Source: Paracentrotus lividus (lineage: Eukaryota; Echinodermata; Echinoidea; Camarodonta; Echinidae). From it: a DNA stretch of 64,000 nucleotides. The first letter of the stretch is position 1; every line of letters starts with the position of its first letter. The translations under genes and the position numbers were made by a program. The notes under the pieces were generated by a model. It ran no database searches. It was not told the origin of the DNA and saw nothing but the letters and a program-made list of their open reading frames with translations. The DNA is taken from positions 25,059,824 to 25,123,823 of the forward strand of contig CALNVZ010003429.1 of assembly GCA_940671915.1 (NCBI GenBank), given 5' to 3'. Of this stretch, positions 42,660 to 56,400 are shown one piece after another.

Positions 42660-44408
42660 CAAATGAAGAAAAGTAAAGTACAAAATAAGAAAATACAAAA
42701 ATAAAATATTAAATAGAATTAATAAATTAACAAAAATAAAGACAAAAACAAAAACAAAACATTACAACAAAAAGGCTCAGTCGTATTTGCCCAATTTGGT
42801 TTCGACGGCAAAACAATACATTAGTACAAACTAATAAGATTAAGTCGAAATGCAGCCTAAATCATTGCGTAAATGGAGCAGCACTTTCTGCGCCTACACA
42901 GGACGCCATCTTGTGGTCTTATCTCCGCAACAGAAATCATCATTATTCATTTATTAAAGACAAAATTTCTTGATCATTCGTCCTCTATTTTGTCTATGGT
43001 GTGGGATTAGTATTACGAATGTGTTATAATTTGCGCCCAAATCGATTTCGACAGCAGAACAATAATTGAGTACAAACTAATAGAGATTAAGTCGAAATGC
43101 AGCCTAACACTACATTGAACAACACTTTCTGAGCCTTCACAGGACGCCATCTTTTGGTTTTTTCGTGGCAACAGAGATCGTCATTATTTATTTATTAAAA
43201 ACAAAACGTTTTGATCCTTCGTCCTCTACTTTGTCTATGATAAAGAAGTAGTATTACGATTGTGATATAATTTGGGTTATGGCTACGTTAAGATCGAGGA
43301 AAAGGGTTAATTCACCCTTTAAGATATTGATGTAAACTCTTGATTGCAGAAATTTCGTATGCACTATACATGCATTTTCTTTTTCAATGAACATAAATAT
43401 GTGTCCCCCATATTCCATTCCAATTTGGTTAACCGCGGTCATTTTCCTAGAGTTCAGGACTTATTTTAGATTAATATTCATCATCGACTAAACTGCATTG
43501 TGCAGAAAAGAACTAAATGAAAGGATATAAAATCTAACTGTATGATACTAGTTCTGTTTTCGTTTTAATTTTTATACTTATCATTTGAAACAAAACGAAA
43601 TTAGAATTTGAATCTATGATAAATTTAGAGACATACCTGGATCGACGATGGGCATGGATATGGAGGCGTCATGAATAGCGACATCAGTGATGACAAGGCG
43701 TAGACTCCCTTGTACGGTAAAAGTTATCTGTTGAATGAAAAAGGCAAAATGTTCAATACCATTGCGTAGATTATAACGTTTTTAAATTTAAATCTACAGT
43801 TACTGTTCAAAAACTGTTTTTCATATTCATTGCAAGATAAAACAAAAGCAAAAACAAAATAAAAATTGGCAAAGTTATAGAAAAAGATAAACATCAACAT
43901 GGGACGAGTAAAGATATTGCGAAGCGATTTTAAGACGTCGACCTAAGATAATCCAACGTAAATATTAAAACAATAGTCTTTGAAATACACCCCCCCCCCC
44001 GCTCCCACCGAAAAAAAATAACAACAACAAGAACAGGACCAAAAAAAAAAAATGAGTGGGTGGGACATTTAGGAAATTTTAAATGGATACGATGAATTTA
44101 TTTAAACCTCAAAAATAAGGGGAAATCCCTACCGATGAGTCATCCATATCGCATTGGACAATCAGCTGTGTTGCCCCATTGGGGGAAATCCCGAAATTAC
44201 GTTTCGCTGGACACGTGACTGTGACCCTTCCCTCTTCGTCCCTGGACGAGCCACCACTTGTCACGCCCTTGTAATCGAACACGTAACCAAACGAGAGGTA
44301 GCCCTTTCCTTCGAGTTGGGTTCCCTGGGGAAGACGAATGGTGAGGCTGCCCTCGTCGACGGTAGTGCTTCCAGTGTACGTGTAGACATAGCCCTCTGTG
44401 GAAGAGAA

Positions 44409-44447
<39 letters not shown>

Positions 44448-47400
44448 AAGACACAAAGGTGAAAACTTGTTTTTTTTTTAATCATTATTATAAACCAGAG
44501 AGAGGGGGTAGGGATTTTCAAGGTCGTGATAATCAGTCCGATGAAGAAGAAGAAGAAGAAGAAGAGAGAGAGAGAGAGAGAGAAAAGAAACATGGGAAGT
44601 GGAAGTAGGAAGATATGGAGAAGTATAGGAGGTAGAGAGGGGGCAGAGACAGAAACAGGGAGAAAGAGAGAAACAAAGAGAGAATGAATGAAATACTACA
44701 TAACGTACGTAGCCTATACATGGTAGTAAAGGTACATTTTTCATGTTCAACAATAGACACCAAATCAGGATGACATAGGAAATATTTAGGTCATGAGAAA
44801 CGAACTTTTTTGTTGATTGCGATCATGAATGTGAAACGGATTAAACAATCGAGAAATCAACCCCGTGGGTCTACTTATTGGTGTTAAATGTTGACTACCC
44901 CTGACTATGTATACAACGTATCACCATCAGTTTTATCGATTGCTGAATATGTTTGTATTAAATTATTTACCACCAGGAAGGTAGCTAACTTTTGATAGTA
45001 GCAACAAAATGCTTTACGATGTGTAAAGCAAAATAATGGAGCCAAATTTTTATTCGGTACCTGGGTTTTATTGACAAAGATAATTATGTGAAGTTTTTAG
45101 AGATTTTAAAATCACTGAAACATAGTCCACATCTGACTGAATCGATAGTTTCTCAAACAGGTTTTTTTATCTAATCATCTATTTGTTATCATTATTATCA
45201 TTCAGCTTTACGTTTAGAACGCGATTACCTGAACTCTTCTTCCACGGTGCTGTGGCTATTGTGTCACAAGAGGTGGTACTCAGCTTGCAACGAAAGAGCT
45301 CTAAAAAATAATCAGAGAGAGAGATATAAACAAAATAATGGCACATCTAAACAAGCATGACCAATATAAAGAGAGGGAGGAGAGAGAAAAAAAGGGTGGA
45401 AATTTGAGAGATATTGGCAGAGAAGGAAAAGATTGCCACGGATAAGGGTAGAGAGAGAGAAAAAGAAAACAGTGAATATAAACAATTAATACATGTAAAT
45501 ACGTGGAGAGTCGAAATTAGAAACGGAGAGAGAGAGAGAGAGTGTGCGTGCGTGTGAGAAAGTGAAAGAGGGAGGGGGGGGGGGACTTAACCTGTTTTAC
45601 TCAAAACACGGGCAAAATATATATTGAATGGTCAACATGGTAAATGTCATCTCATGCTTTTGTACATCATTTACATCATTGGTGTACATACATTGTCGAT
45701 TCACTAAATTATGCATTTAGAGTAGTTGATAGGCTACATACATAAACTGATCTATTTTTCCATTTTTTTTTCTTCGACACTAGTGTACCCATCTGATTGG
45801 AATACACTGTGCATTTCATTACATCTCGAATTAATCTAAATAATGGGTGGTGAATCATATTCCATAATACGTTTCGATGCCATCCCAATTCCAATATCAC
45901 TGATCACGGTCGAAAATGTAAATGAGGAGAGAGAGGGAGGGCGAGAGAGAGAGAGAGAGCATATAAAGAGATAGAGGGTCATATTTGTAATGGCATCTCA
46001 ATACATCATTTTCAACTGCACGCTTGACTGACTTTCAACAATTGCAAGGGGTGCGATATTATTCGTGGTTGACATTCGGTAGCACAATTGCACTTGAGAA
46101 AATTATTGTTGAATGATAAACTACGGATACAAAAGAATCACCACTCCTCAGTGAAATATTTTCTTTGTGAGCACGACAATGTGTCCACAGCTTGAAATAG
46201 TGAAGGGCCAAACCGTGCTATATAAAAATGGCGTTTCGTCGATATCACATGTATACCTTATTAATCGTGATGAGTCAAGTGCTTGCTTTATTCTTTCTCA
46301 TCAAGGGATATGGCGATTCTGTGGAAGAACCGAGTCTTCCCATAAAACTGATCAGCTCTCATAGGGCTCATGGTGGAAAGAGAAGACGTTTTCCACCTCC
46401 TCTGGATAATGTTGATGTGTTGGACAAAGATATTGAAAGACAACCCCATCATATGGAACTCGGTGCAGATCCGTTCGCACAAAGAGCTATTGGAAATCCT
46501 GTACCTATTGGTAACGATTTGTACAGACCCAATTTAGGACAGCATTTTCCTCGGGAACTCAGTCCTGATGACACATTCGCACAAAGAGATATTGGCAATC
46601 GTGCACCTTTCGGTAATAATTTGGACCGAGACAATTTTGGACAGTATCCACATCAGCAACTCCGTCCAGATGCATTCGCAAAAAGGGCTCTTGCGGATAG
46701 ACAATATCTTCGGGCACCGCAGGGTAACGATGGCAATCCTGGACAACCCAGAGACATTGCTGGTGCCAACAGAAGGTACTATCGTGCACAACCTGGTAAG
46801 GCTGTGGTGTATAATAATGTACCACCGATAACATCCCCGAAGTTGATAGTCATCATGACTCAATGGCGGTTCGGCTCAAGTGTGGTAGGTGAACTCTTCA
46901 ATCAGAACTCGGATGTGTTGTACCTCTTTGAGCCACTCTGGACGCTTCGTAAACTTCAGTTAAGGTCGAGACAACAGCCTGGAGAACTGCATGCTTCAAG
47001 AGAAGAGGTCTCCAGGGGAGTCCTTGGGAGGTTCGCACATTGTAAATTCCGTGCAGACTTTGTTGAGGTATATAATACATGGCACCCAGGACAGAACAAA
47101 CAACTATGCCGCGTTGACCCAGAGTGTGCGCTGTACGATGACCCGTGGTTTGAAAACTTCTGCAGAAATTACAGGGGCAGATTGGTTACCAAGGTAATTC
47201 GCACCGACCTGGAGATCCTTAGATCTCTCGTGGAGAAAGACAAAATCGATCTTAAAATCATCCATCTCGTGCGCGACCCTAGGGCAGCAGCTGCATCCAG
47301 AATTGACTATATCTCCAGGGGATATCCGGAGGCAATGGCCACGGCTCGACAACTACGACAAGATCAAGGTGTTGGTAGACTCAAACCGCTTGGTCTCCTG

Positions 47401-50400
47401 GATAATATCCCTGATTATGTAGGTCACATCCAGGAGATGCAAGACAATAATCCAACTGTTCGTGGCATGTGCAAATGGATCCGGGAAAATACGAAGGTGT
47501 CACCAAACGGCATGCCACCTTGGTTGCGCGGCCGATACCACTTTGTCAAGTTTGAGGATTTCGCGATGGAGCCTTTAAAAGCCTCCAAAGAGATCTACCG
47601 GTTTGTTGGACTCCCGATGCCACAAAACGTTGAGACATGGATCACAAAGAATACGAATGCGTTCTACAACGACCGTGAAGCAAAGATGGGCACTCGAAAG
47701 AATTCCCTTGAATCAGCAACTCACTGGATCAATGATCTTTCAGAATTAGAAATAGGACAAATTGAAAACGAGTGTTCAGACGTCTTGGATCTTCTGGGTT
47801 ATAAACCATTCAGGGAAGTAAAACAGAAATCCCTAATTAATGGACGCTCCCGCATTTACGAACCAAAGGATCAAAGTGAAACTTGGGCAGATGTATTCGA
47901 GTATCGAAACCAGGTTTGAATGGTACCTGACAAAATATGTACTAACTATTGCATCTGATAAATGAATATTTAATTCAGTTTATTTAGCGTTATCCTTATC
48001 TAAGGGAATTCTGATTTTAACACGCGGAAAAAAGTGCTTTCAATGTGTACTTTTTACCGCCAGTAGGGAAGAGCGGGGTTATATGGAACATTTTTCACAA
48101 AAATGGCCGTAAAACAAAAGCGGATTTATTTCAAGAAACCATAAGTGATCAGCTTGAATGTATATGTATGCTACAAATGTACCCCATAAACTTCTTAAAC
48201 TTAGTGATGGTTCCAGAAAAAAAAAATCCATCTTCAACAAGACCATGTCAAGTGTTCCAACTAACCCCATACACGGGGTTAGTTGAAACATGGTATGGGG
48301 TAAGTTGAAACATTGTGCATGGTATTCTAAAAATTATAAAATTATATTTAAACTATCTACAACATTATTGCATGGTTCAGCTAACTTGCTTTATTGATTC
48401 CAATTAAAATATTAAAGATTGGTGTTCAATTTTTTTTTTTTACTTCATGTTTTATTACACTTGATAGCATCCACTCACATACAGATATTCTTAAAGGGGA
48501 AGTTCACCCTGGAATTTTATTGGTCTTAGAAAATGCAGAAAAATAAAATAAAAATATGAGTGAAGGTTTGGGGAAAATCGACCAAAATATGATGAAGTTA
48601 TGAATATTCAAAGTTTTGATTCTGTGACGTCACATGCGAGCAGATCTCCTATGTGTTATGTAGTGTAAATTCCATAAAATGTCATTTTTTTTCAGAAGAA
48701 AATAATTATGTCACCTGTGCGGTCGATATACCATCAAACATATGTTCATATACATGACTATATCAAATTGACCCATTCCTTTATCAAGAACCGTGACAAA
48801 AAGACAAATTTATGGAATTTACATACACAACCAATGGGAGAGCTGCTCGCACGTGACGTCACAGAATCAAAACTTTAAATATTCATAACTTCGCTATTTT
48901 TTGGTCGATTTTCTTCAAACTTTAACTAATATTTTTCTATTATTTTTCTTCATTTTTTAAGACCAATAAAATTCCAGGGTGAACTTCCCCTTTAAGTCCT
49001 GTGAAGTAGCAGTCTGCATAAAAAATTGTCCAATTTGCACTAATATACATGTATAAGAATATTTCGGAACACGTCACTGAATTATATGATTTTTATTTTT
49101 TAATTCAGCTGAAACCTATTTACCTAGTACATGTTCCAACTAACCCCGTTCAAAATGTTCCAACTAACCCCAGAGGCCCATTACGAACCGTCATAAACCG
49201 AATTTTTGGTCAAATTTTCGAAATTGAGTTTTTTTCGATATTCTTACAGCCTGTATTCAACTTTATCGAATGACCAAATTTCAGGTCGAAATCTTAATTA
49301 TTTCAAAAATAAGAAAAGATTCAAATTTCGTTCAAAACGTCGCATCACTTCCAGTGATCTTACGAAGCGTCCTAAACCATTGTTTCTACACTATAGCAGT
49401 CTCCAGAATGGCTCGCAACCCGACCTAGATATGGGTGAGAGGTGCGCGTATGAATTGAATGATTTTACGAACCGTCCTATCTCGTGGTTTAGGACGCTAA
49501 AAACCAGGCGCGTGATACGCATGATTTTACGAAGTGACCTTAACCCACTGTTTGTCGTTAAAACAATCAGTTTCTAAAATACTACCTTCCATGTTATTCT
49601 AAATATTTAAAATTCAAACCCCACTTGCAAATAATTTGTTACATATTACAAAATTATAGAATTTATGCTGTACATTGATATGAATAATTGCTGTGGTTTC
49701 CTTCAAAGCGCGAAGTTATGAGCGTCATAAGAACATCCAAACTTAGAAAGCGATTATCTCCAAAACTGGTTTTGGGAACTCGGCGAGGTGTAGGACGGTT
49801 CGTAAAATCACTGACGAATTTGTAAGCTTACAGCACAAAAGAGGGACAACAACATGCCATATATTTAACCTTGTTTTGTAGCTTGGTATAACTGATTGTT
49901 ATACTCAAAAACAGGCCAACTTAATTTATGATCTTCTTTGAGATAATAAAACATTTGTAAAAGTGACAAAATTTACTCAGAAGGTGAAAAAACAAACATT
50001 GCTTTCTAACTTCACGAGGCTTGAAGCACGTGTGCTGTCTAAAATGTGGTGGATGACAGTTGTTAATAGCAACAACCTGAGGATAGATTTGCATAAATAT
50101 ATTTATAGCCGTTAAAGAAAATTACAATGTTTCAACTAACCCCGATGTCCAACTAACCCCACTCTCCCCTACTTGGACCGAGGAATGCTGTACTATTACT
50201 ATCACTACTGCTGCTACTAATGCTACTGCTATGAAGACTAGTCTACTTCTAATAAGGATACCTCTAGATCTCTAAGAAAATTATTTATAATTCCATGACT
50301 GTAATACCACTATGCTGGTATACTATTAGAACCTGAAGTGCGATGCATATTGTATGTGTGTGTGTGTGTGGGGGGGGGGGGTTACCAAAACATGTTATAT

Positions 50401-53400
50401 GCATGACAAAATGTTAAACGAATTGATTTCTTTATTTATGTTGGCATGTCAATTTTGACTTTCTAATACACATTTTGTCCCAGTTTGTGTTAACTCTTTG
50501 TTTCTTCTCTTATTGTTTGCTATTGTCATTCTTGAAATTGAATTTTGAAACTCTATTCATGGTCGGCAATTTAAATGAAGAATACATCCGCTACGATCCA
50601 TTGAATTCAACAGTTTAGCCCGCAAGCACATTACTAAAAATTATTAAAGGCCAGGAGCCTACAGTCGAAGCCAGTAATCCTTGTACTATATTATGTTCCA
50701 TGTTTAAAGAATGTTTATTTGTATTTGTGATTAAATAAGTCTTTTGGACAATCGAGGTTGAACTTAACGAAGTCTTTGAACTTCGAATGTCAATAGACAT
50801 TATTATATCAGGGTAGGAAGGTGATGATTGCTTCTCATCAAATCTCGTTGTGTATTGTTATAGCAACCATTAATATCAGATTCGGGTGCATGAGCCAGGG
50901 GGTATTTCACACAACTTACGAATAGAACAACTTGAACATGAAGCGACAAATGGAAAGGTCAAATTATTATAATAAATTTGGACGATGCAGGTTTACCTTT
51001 CGTTGACCAACGGACATTTTGAATGTGACACATATTTGAGGTAATGGAAAATACAGTCGAATTTCTGAAGAATTTGAGGCATTTGGTTTATCTCTTCATT
51101 TTCGAGTCGTTGGTAAACATGTGCGTTACTACAAACCGCTTGGTGAACCACCCAAGGCTTCGATTCAGAACAAAATTTGGCAAATAATTTGTTTGGTAAA
51201 ATGTTTAAAATGTCGCATAAAATAAGGTCAACTATATGGTAACACGATGTGACATAAAAAGCCAACACCACATAAATCAATTGATTTTTATTGATATTGA
51301 GAATGGATTATTATATCCCATTTTCCCCTAAAACGTCAAAATTATTTTTTTTTTTAAAAGGAACAAAATATGTATGATATTATGTTTGGAATATTTAGTT
51401 TTAAAAAAATATTCAATAATCATTTCTACCATTGTATTCGTTTTCTTTCATGGCGTTTCGTAGTATAATTTCTGGCTTGTTTTGTTATAAACACTTCCCG
51501 AAAGACTGAGACTACGTTTAATAAAATATATATCATGTTACCAAGGCCAGTTATTGTTCAAAAGTTCAACGCATTTTACCGGGGCTGTCATGAATAAAAG
51601 AGATTATACTCTAAATGCAACGCTGGTTGTGATATCAGGGGATTAGACCAGTCAACCTAAAATTGATACTGCTCATATATTTGTTATATTCCTCTTTTCA
51701 GGGTGAATAACTTTGATGTCATGGTATCACATTATGTTTTTGAAGTTGTATTCATTCATTCATTCATTTCCAAACCACAAGAAAAATACAAAAGTGTATA
51801 TATAACACACATGGCACAAAGATAAATACAGGCAAATATTGATTTCTTTCTTTTGTACCCCATACTTAGATTTCCGTTTGCCAATGTTAAGTCTGCGCAT
51901 GTTGACCCAAAATTTTGTATGATATTATTTATTTACATTTATATGTTACATTCATTCTAATTAATTGCTAGCACTGGGTCTATGAAGCTTGGTCGTAGGA
52001 GAAGTCCTTCGGGTCATAGTTCATTTCCCCCCTATTAGTATTACCTAGAGCTTCATTTTGTATCTTGTGGGATTTGTAATGACTTTTGCTAGTGCCTAAT
52101 CGATAATAAAATTAAACACGTTCATAAAATATTAGATTCGTGATTTTATTAATCATAATAATATGCTTATATATTTTTATACATGTGTGTGTGTGTGTGT
52201 GTAGGTATATGTGTGTGTGTGTGTGTGTGCGTGGTTGTGTGTGTGCATGTGTGTGTGCATATTGTAGATCTCTATATTTTTGGCATTGTCATAACAATAA
52301 AAATACGTCCTTTGCTTGTTTCTAGTTAAATAAACATATCTTAATTATATTCATACGAATTTATATCGCTTCTTTTTAATCCCCAGAAAATTAGGTCACA
52401 TATGGTTTTTAGTTCAGTCCGTACGCGTTCATGCTACTTTAGAGAGGAGCTTGAAGGAAACCCCAATATTCCATTATTAAAATGGGGAAATGACATTTCA
52501 AAAGATCAAATATAATCATTCGCGTTTTGAAAGTGGTGATTTTCTACACCTGCTAGTTTTCATAGTGCGATACAGTCATATACAAATAAAGTTCATCACT
52601 CGCAATATCCGCTCCCTGTATGCAACATGGAGGGTGGTTTTCGATTGCAAAATATTTTGAATAGTTTGGTGTTTACCTTTCATTATTTCTGTCAGATTTT
52701 CAATCATTTCAACAATTGCATGCATGTTCTCTTCGTTTATTCAATCCAGCGAGCATATATTTACTTGGCAGCGGAAATGATAGAATTATCGTTTACCTTG
52801 TACTGAGTATGCCGTAAACTGCATATGAAAAGAGGGTATACTCGGGAGCTCGGCAACAATCGGAATATCCATTTCCATCGTCATCGAGTGCGTTCCAGAC
52901 AGGAAAATCCCCGATGTGATAAGCTTCGTGCTGTACTCGGGAAAGACCGGAAATACTTTGCCTTCGTGTTGAATCGAGATTGAATTCGGATTTTGATCTT
53001 CGACTTTGATGTCGGTCTTCGGCCAGTTGATATCGTCGATGACGAATAGGATTCTGTTTTGGTCATTTTGAGCCGTGATCGTCCATTTTATTTCATCCAG
53101 GGAGTCAATCACAGTTTCGACACTGCCTGGAAAATTGACGACTTGTGTTTCGCCCTCTGTGAGCTGAATTTTGCATCGACGACCAGCTGCAGATAAATAA
53201 TAATAAAAAAGATTAAACTTAAGTAAATTCCAATGCAATCCGCATAGCTCATTAGCGGAGCAAGCTTTTAGTAACACAGTAAAAATTATCGGCCCATGCC
53301 CAAACACAATAGAGATACTATTGTCTCCAGACAATTGGACCTGCACAATTTTTACAAATTGTGAATCCCAGATCCGTACCTGTATGTTGGGGGCGATTTA

Positions 53401-56400
53401 TATAGAATAAAAATTGTCTTTTCATCATGCTTATTACAACAATATTTTTAACATACCTCTCTGTTTAGTTAACGCAGACGTAACACACATTCGGCCTGAA
53501 TTCTGAAACACGTTTCCTTTCGTTCTTATTTTATTGTATTGCTCTATATTTTTGTCTGTCATTCTGCTTTCCACAATCACCCTCTCCCTCTGTTTCGCTC
53601 TCACTCTCATGTTGTTCTCGAAACGTTCTGACAATTACACAGACAAATTCATTTTCTTGTGATCATCGGCCTTGAAATAATATAATATTGTAAATATATA
53701 TTTCTTTTGATTAGTTAATAATAAAAACCAATGTAAATTAGTCTGAAGTTTAAGTATTCTGCCGCATAGCTCAATAAAATCGATGAACCTTAACAATATT
53801 TCATATTTAGTGTACAAAACAAATGCACGCATGGATGACATGCAAAATATTACTTCACCCAGTCATGGTTCGAAGACAATGCATGCGACCCCCTTTGTGT
53901 TCCAGCCAGATAGGGTACGATGTATATAGACGATGACTAATTTAATATAAGGATTGTCTGTAGCTGTGTTCAGACGTGGATTTTTTTGCCAGTCCTTTGA
54001 GTATAACTTTAATCTAGTTTTAATATTCTTTAGTTCGAGGTGACAATAGTTAATTAAATAAATTATCAATTAGATAGGCCCTATAAAATAGGCCTATATA
54101 AAGTTTTAAATGATAAAAATTATTCATTTATAAAGCGCAATGATTATGTATATATATATGCCAATGCACTGCAAGAGCTCAGAGTTGCTGGGATATTCTT
54201 ATTGAACAAACGAGTTTTCAATTTTGATTTGAAATTCTCAAGTGATGTTTTCTATTTCGTATATTCATAGTACACTATTCTTCGTACTTTTATTGTCCAT
54301 GCAGCTTGAAATACCCCAAATATTCACCTAGAATTACATCGGCCTAAAAACAAATTTGCATTATTTTTATTATTATTCATGAATTCTATACAGTTTAGCT
54401 TGCATGAATCACATTCATGAAGGGGGATAATCTAAAGATTACCCCCTCAAAAAAAAAAACACAAAAAAAACACCCAAGCAAACACACCCCCTACACGCAC
54501 CCCCTCATGCACACTCTCAAATACCCACACTCTCGAAACAACAAAGTGGTGTGCGTTGGGGGCTGTTGTGTACACCGAAAAAATATGATCGCATTTATAG
54601 GGAGCTTCATACAAATGTTTCTAAGTGCCCATATGTTCTTTTGTATTGTGCGTTAATAAAGAATCAATTGTACAAGTGATTGATGGAGTGCAACAGGCAA
54701 AGATATTACAAAGCCCTAACATCTTAATAAAAGAATTGTGCCTCTGCACATTTCAATGGACTTTCAATAGACGTTCAGGCAAAGATAGTATAATAACCAG
54801 GAGATTGCAACGTCAGAACGCACCCTGTGATATCGTATCCTCTTCACATTCATCAGACATTAAACATTTCCTGGCAGGGGAAATCTGGAGCAAGAGGGGG
54901 AAATTTGTTTAGAAGTCACACTCAATCTGTATTAAGTGATCTCAATAACCATAACGTTTATTGTATACGGACCATTTGATTTAATAGCAACGAATGCAAA
55001 GTGTTGAAAAATCTATTGATTGATTTCCTCTATGCTTTTTCAATATTCTTCAACGTTCCTTTTATTCAGACGTTATACTGAGATACCCATTTTCTGATAA
55101 TGATACAAGTAAAAATTCTTTGTCATAAATGACTTCGCCATGTATTAATAAATGCTGTCATTTTTTAAATTACTATGTTGTAATTACTATAGCTATTACC
55201 TTCAATACTGTTTCATGATACTATTTCATTTCAAAGTCACATTATTTCCCTTCGTAATGAAATAAAAAAACTCAAATATATACACTTTGAAATAAAATGA
55301 GATTGTTATGGTAACGTGCCTTTTCGTCCATTGCTCCACGCCTTCTTCACTTCGTGAAATTGACAGCATCGAACACTTCAAATCATGCCTCAAAACTCAC
55401 TTATTTCGGCAGATGTGTAGTAATTAACTTAATTGGATGAGCCTGCGCCTTTGAATGTTTTCAAAAGAAATATGGCGCAATATAAATGCTGTGGATCATC
55501 ATCATCATCATCTATCACATTTCTACCAAAATCAAAACAAATCTTTAATTTTCTCATTTCTAAATAAAATAAAAAATAAAAAATGATAATAATTAACCTA
55601 ATGCGTAAAGCCGAATAGCCTTATACATAGTAAATTAAAATACAGGACAATTAACCCCACAACAATTTATTCCCAAATAAAATACTCTCAGAATGATTTT
55701 AAACTACCAGGACAACTTACATCAATGACGGCTATCTCTCTGGCTAGAAAATAATAAAGGGTTAAACTAAAGCCAATACGAACCAGGAGCCATCTCTAGT
55801 CCTCAACTACTTAATTCTGCCATGATTCCTAACCCATAATGCAACATCCTGAGCAGTGTAGTCTTATAAAACAGGCCCAATTGAATAGTAACTCACCTTT
55901 TCACTGCTTGATTAATTCACACAGTGATGATAATTTTACTAAATAGCTGAACAAATACTTTTTTCCCTAAAAACATTTTAGTTTCCCAATACAAATGAAA
56001 TTACAGGTTAATTCATATGCTGTATTGTTAATATATTTCAAAGGGTATATTTTAAGACTATTTATTTATAACACACACTCAACGAGAGGATTAGTCAGTT
56101 CGCTATTGCTTTAAGTTAAGGGGGTAGTTGACCAGGGTATAGTTGCCCGGATACGAATATAGTGCATTGGTCAATAAAGTAGATTTTTGCTTTCAAGCTT
56201 GTGAAATGTAACATCTGAGCAGTAGTTTTAAATAAACCAATCAATCATTTTTGAAGCGTAACCACTAACAGGTACTCAACATATATCATCTTACGTATGG
56301 TTTCAACAACATAGTAGATACACATTTATGCATTTCACCAGAAAAGGGTCATATAAATCGAGTGAAGAAAATCATGAAAATATAGGAAAGGAAAGAAGTA

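Larger units (their letters stand above)
48062..50173. mobile_element. 2.1 kb TIR element with GGGGTTAGTTGGAAC repeats
   Basis: Left end AGTAGGGAAGAGCGGGGTTA and right end, reverse complemented, AGTAGGGGAGAGTGGGGTTA. TTCCAACTAACCCC words recur inside at 48258, 49134 and 49158. It hosts at least two nested repeats (48491-48995 and about 49165-49830). No transposase frame was seen. Confidence 0.8.

Noticed and set aside
44109..44593. Ser/Leu-rich N-terminal extension to the R3 44.1 kb frame
   Set aside because: It comes from the (AG)n microsatellite; the true exon begins after the CTTCCACAG acceptor at 44395.
46219..46227. TATATAAAA immediately before the sulfotransferase ATG
   Set aside because: It abuts the start codon, leaving no room for a transcript leader, so it cannot be this start's TATA box.
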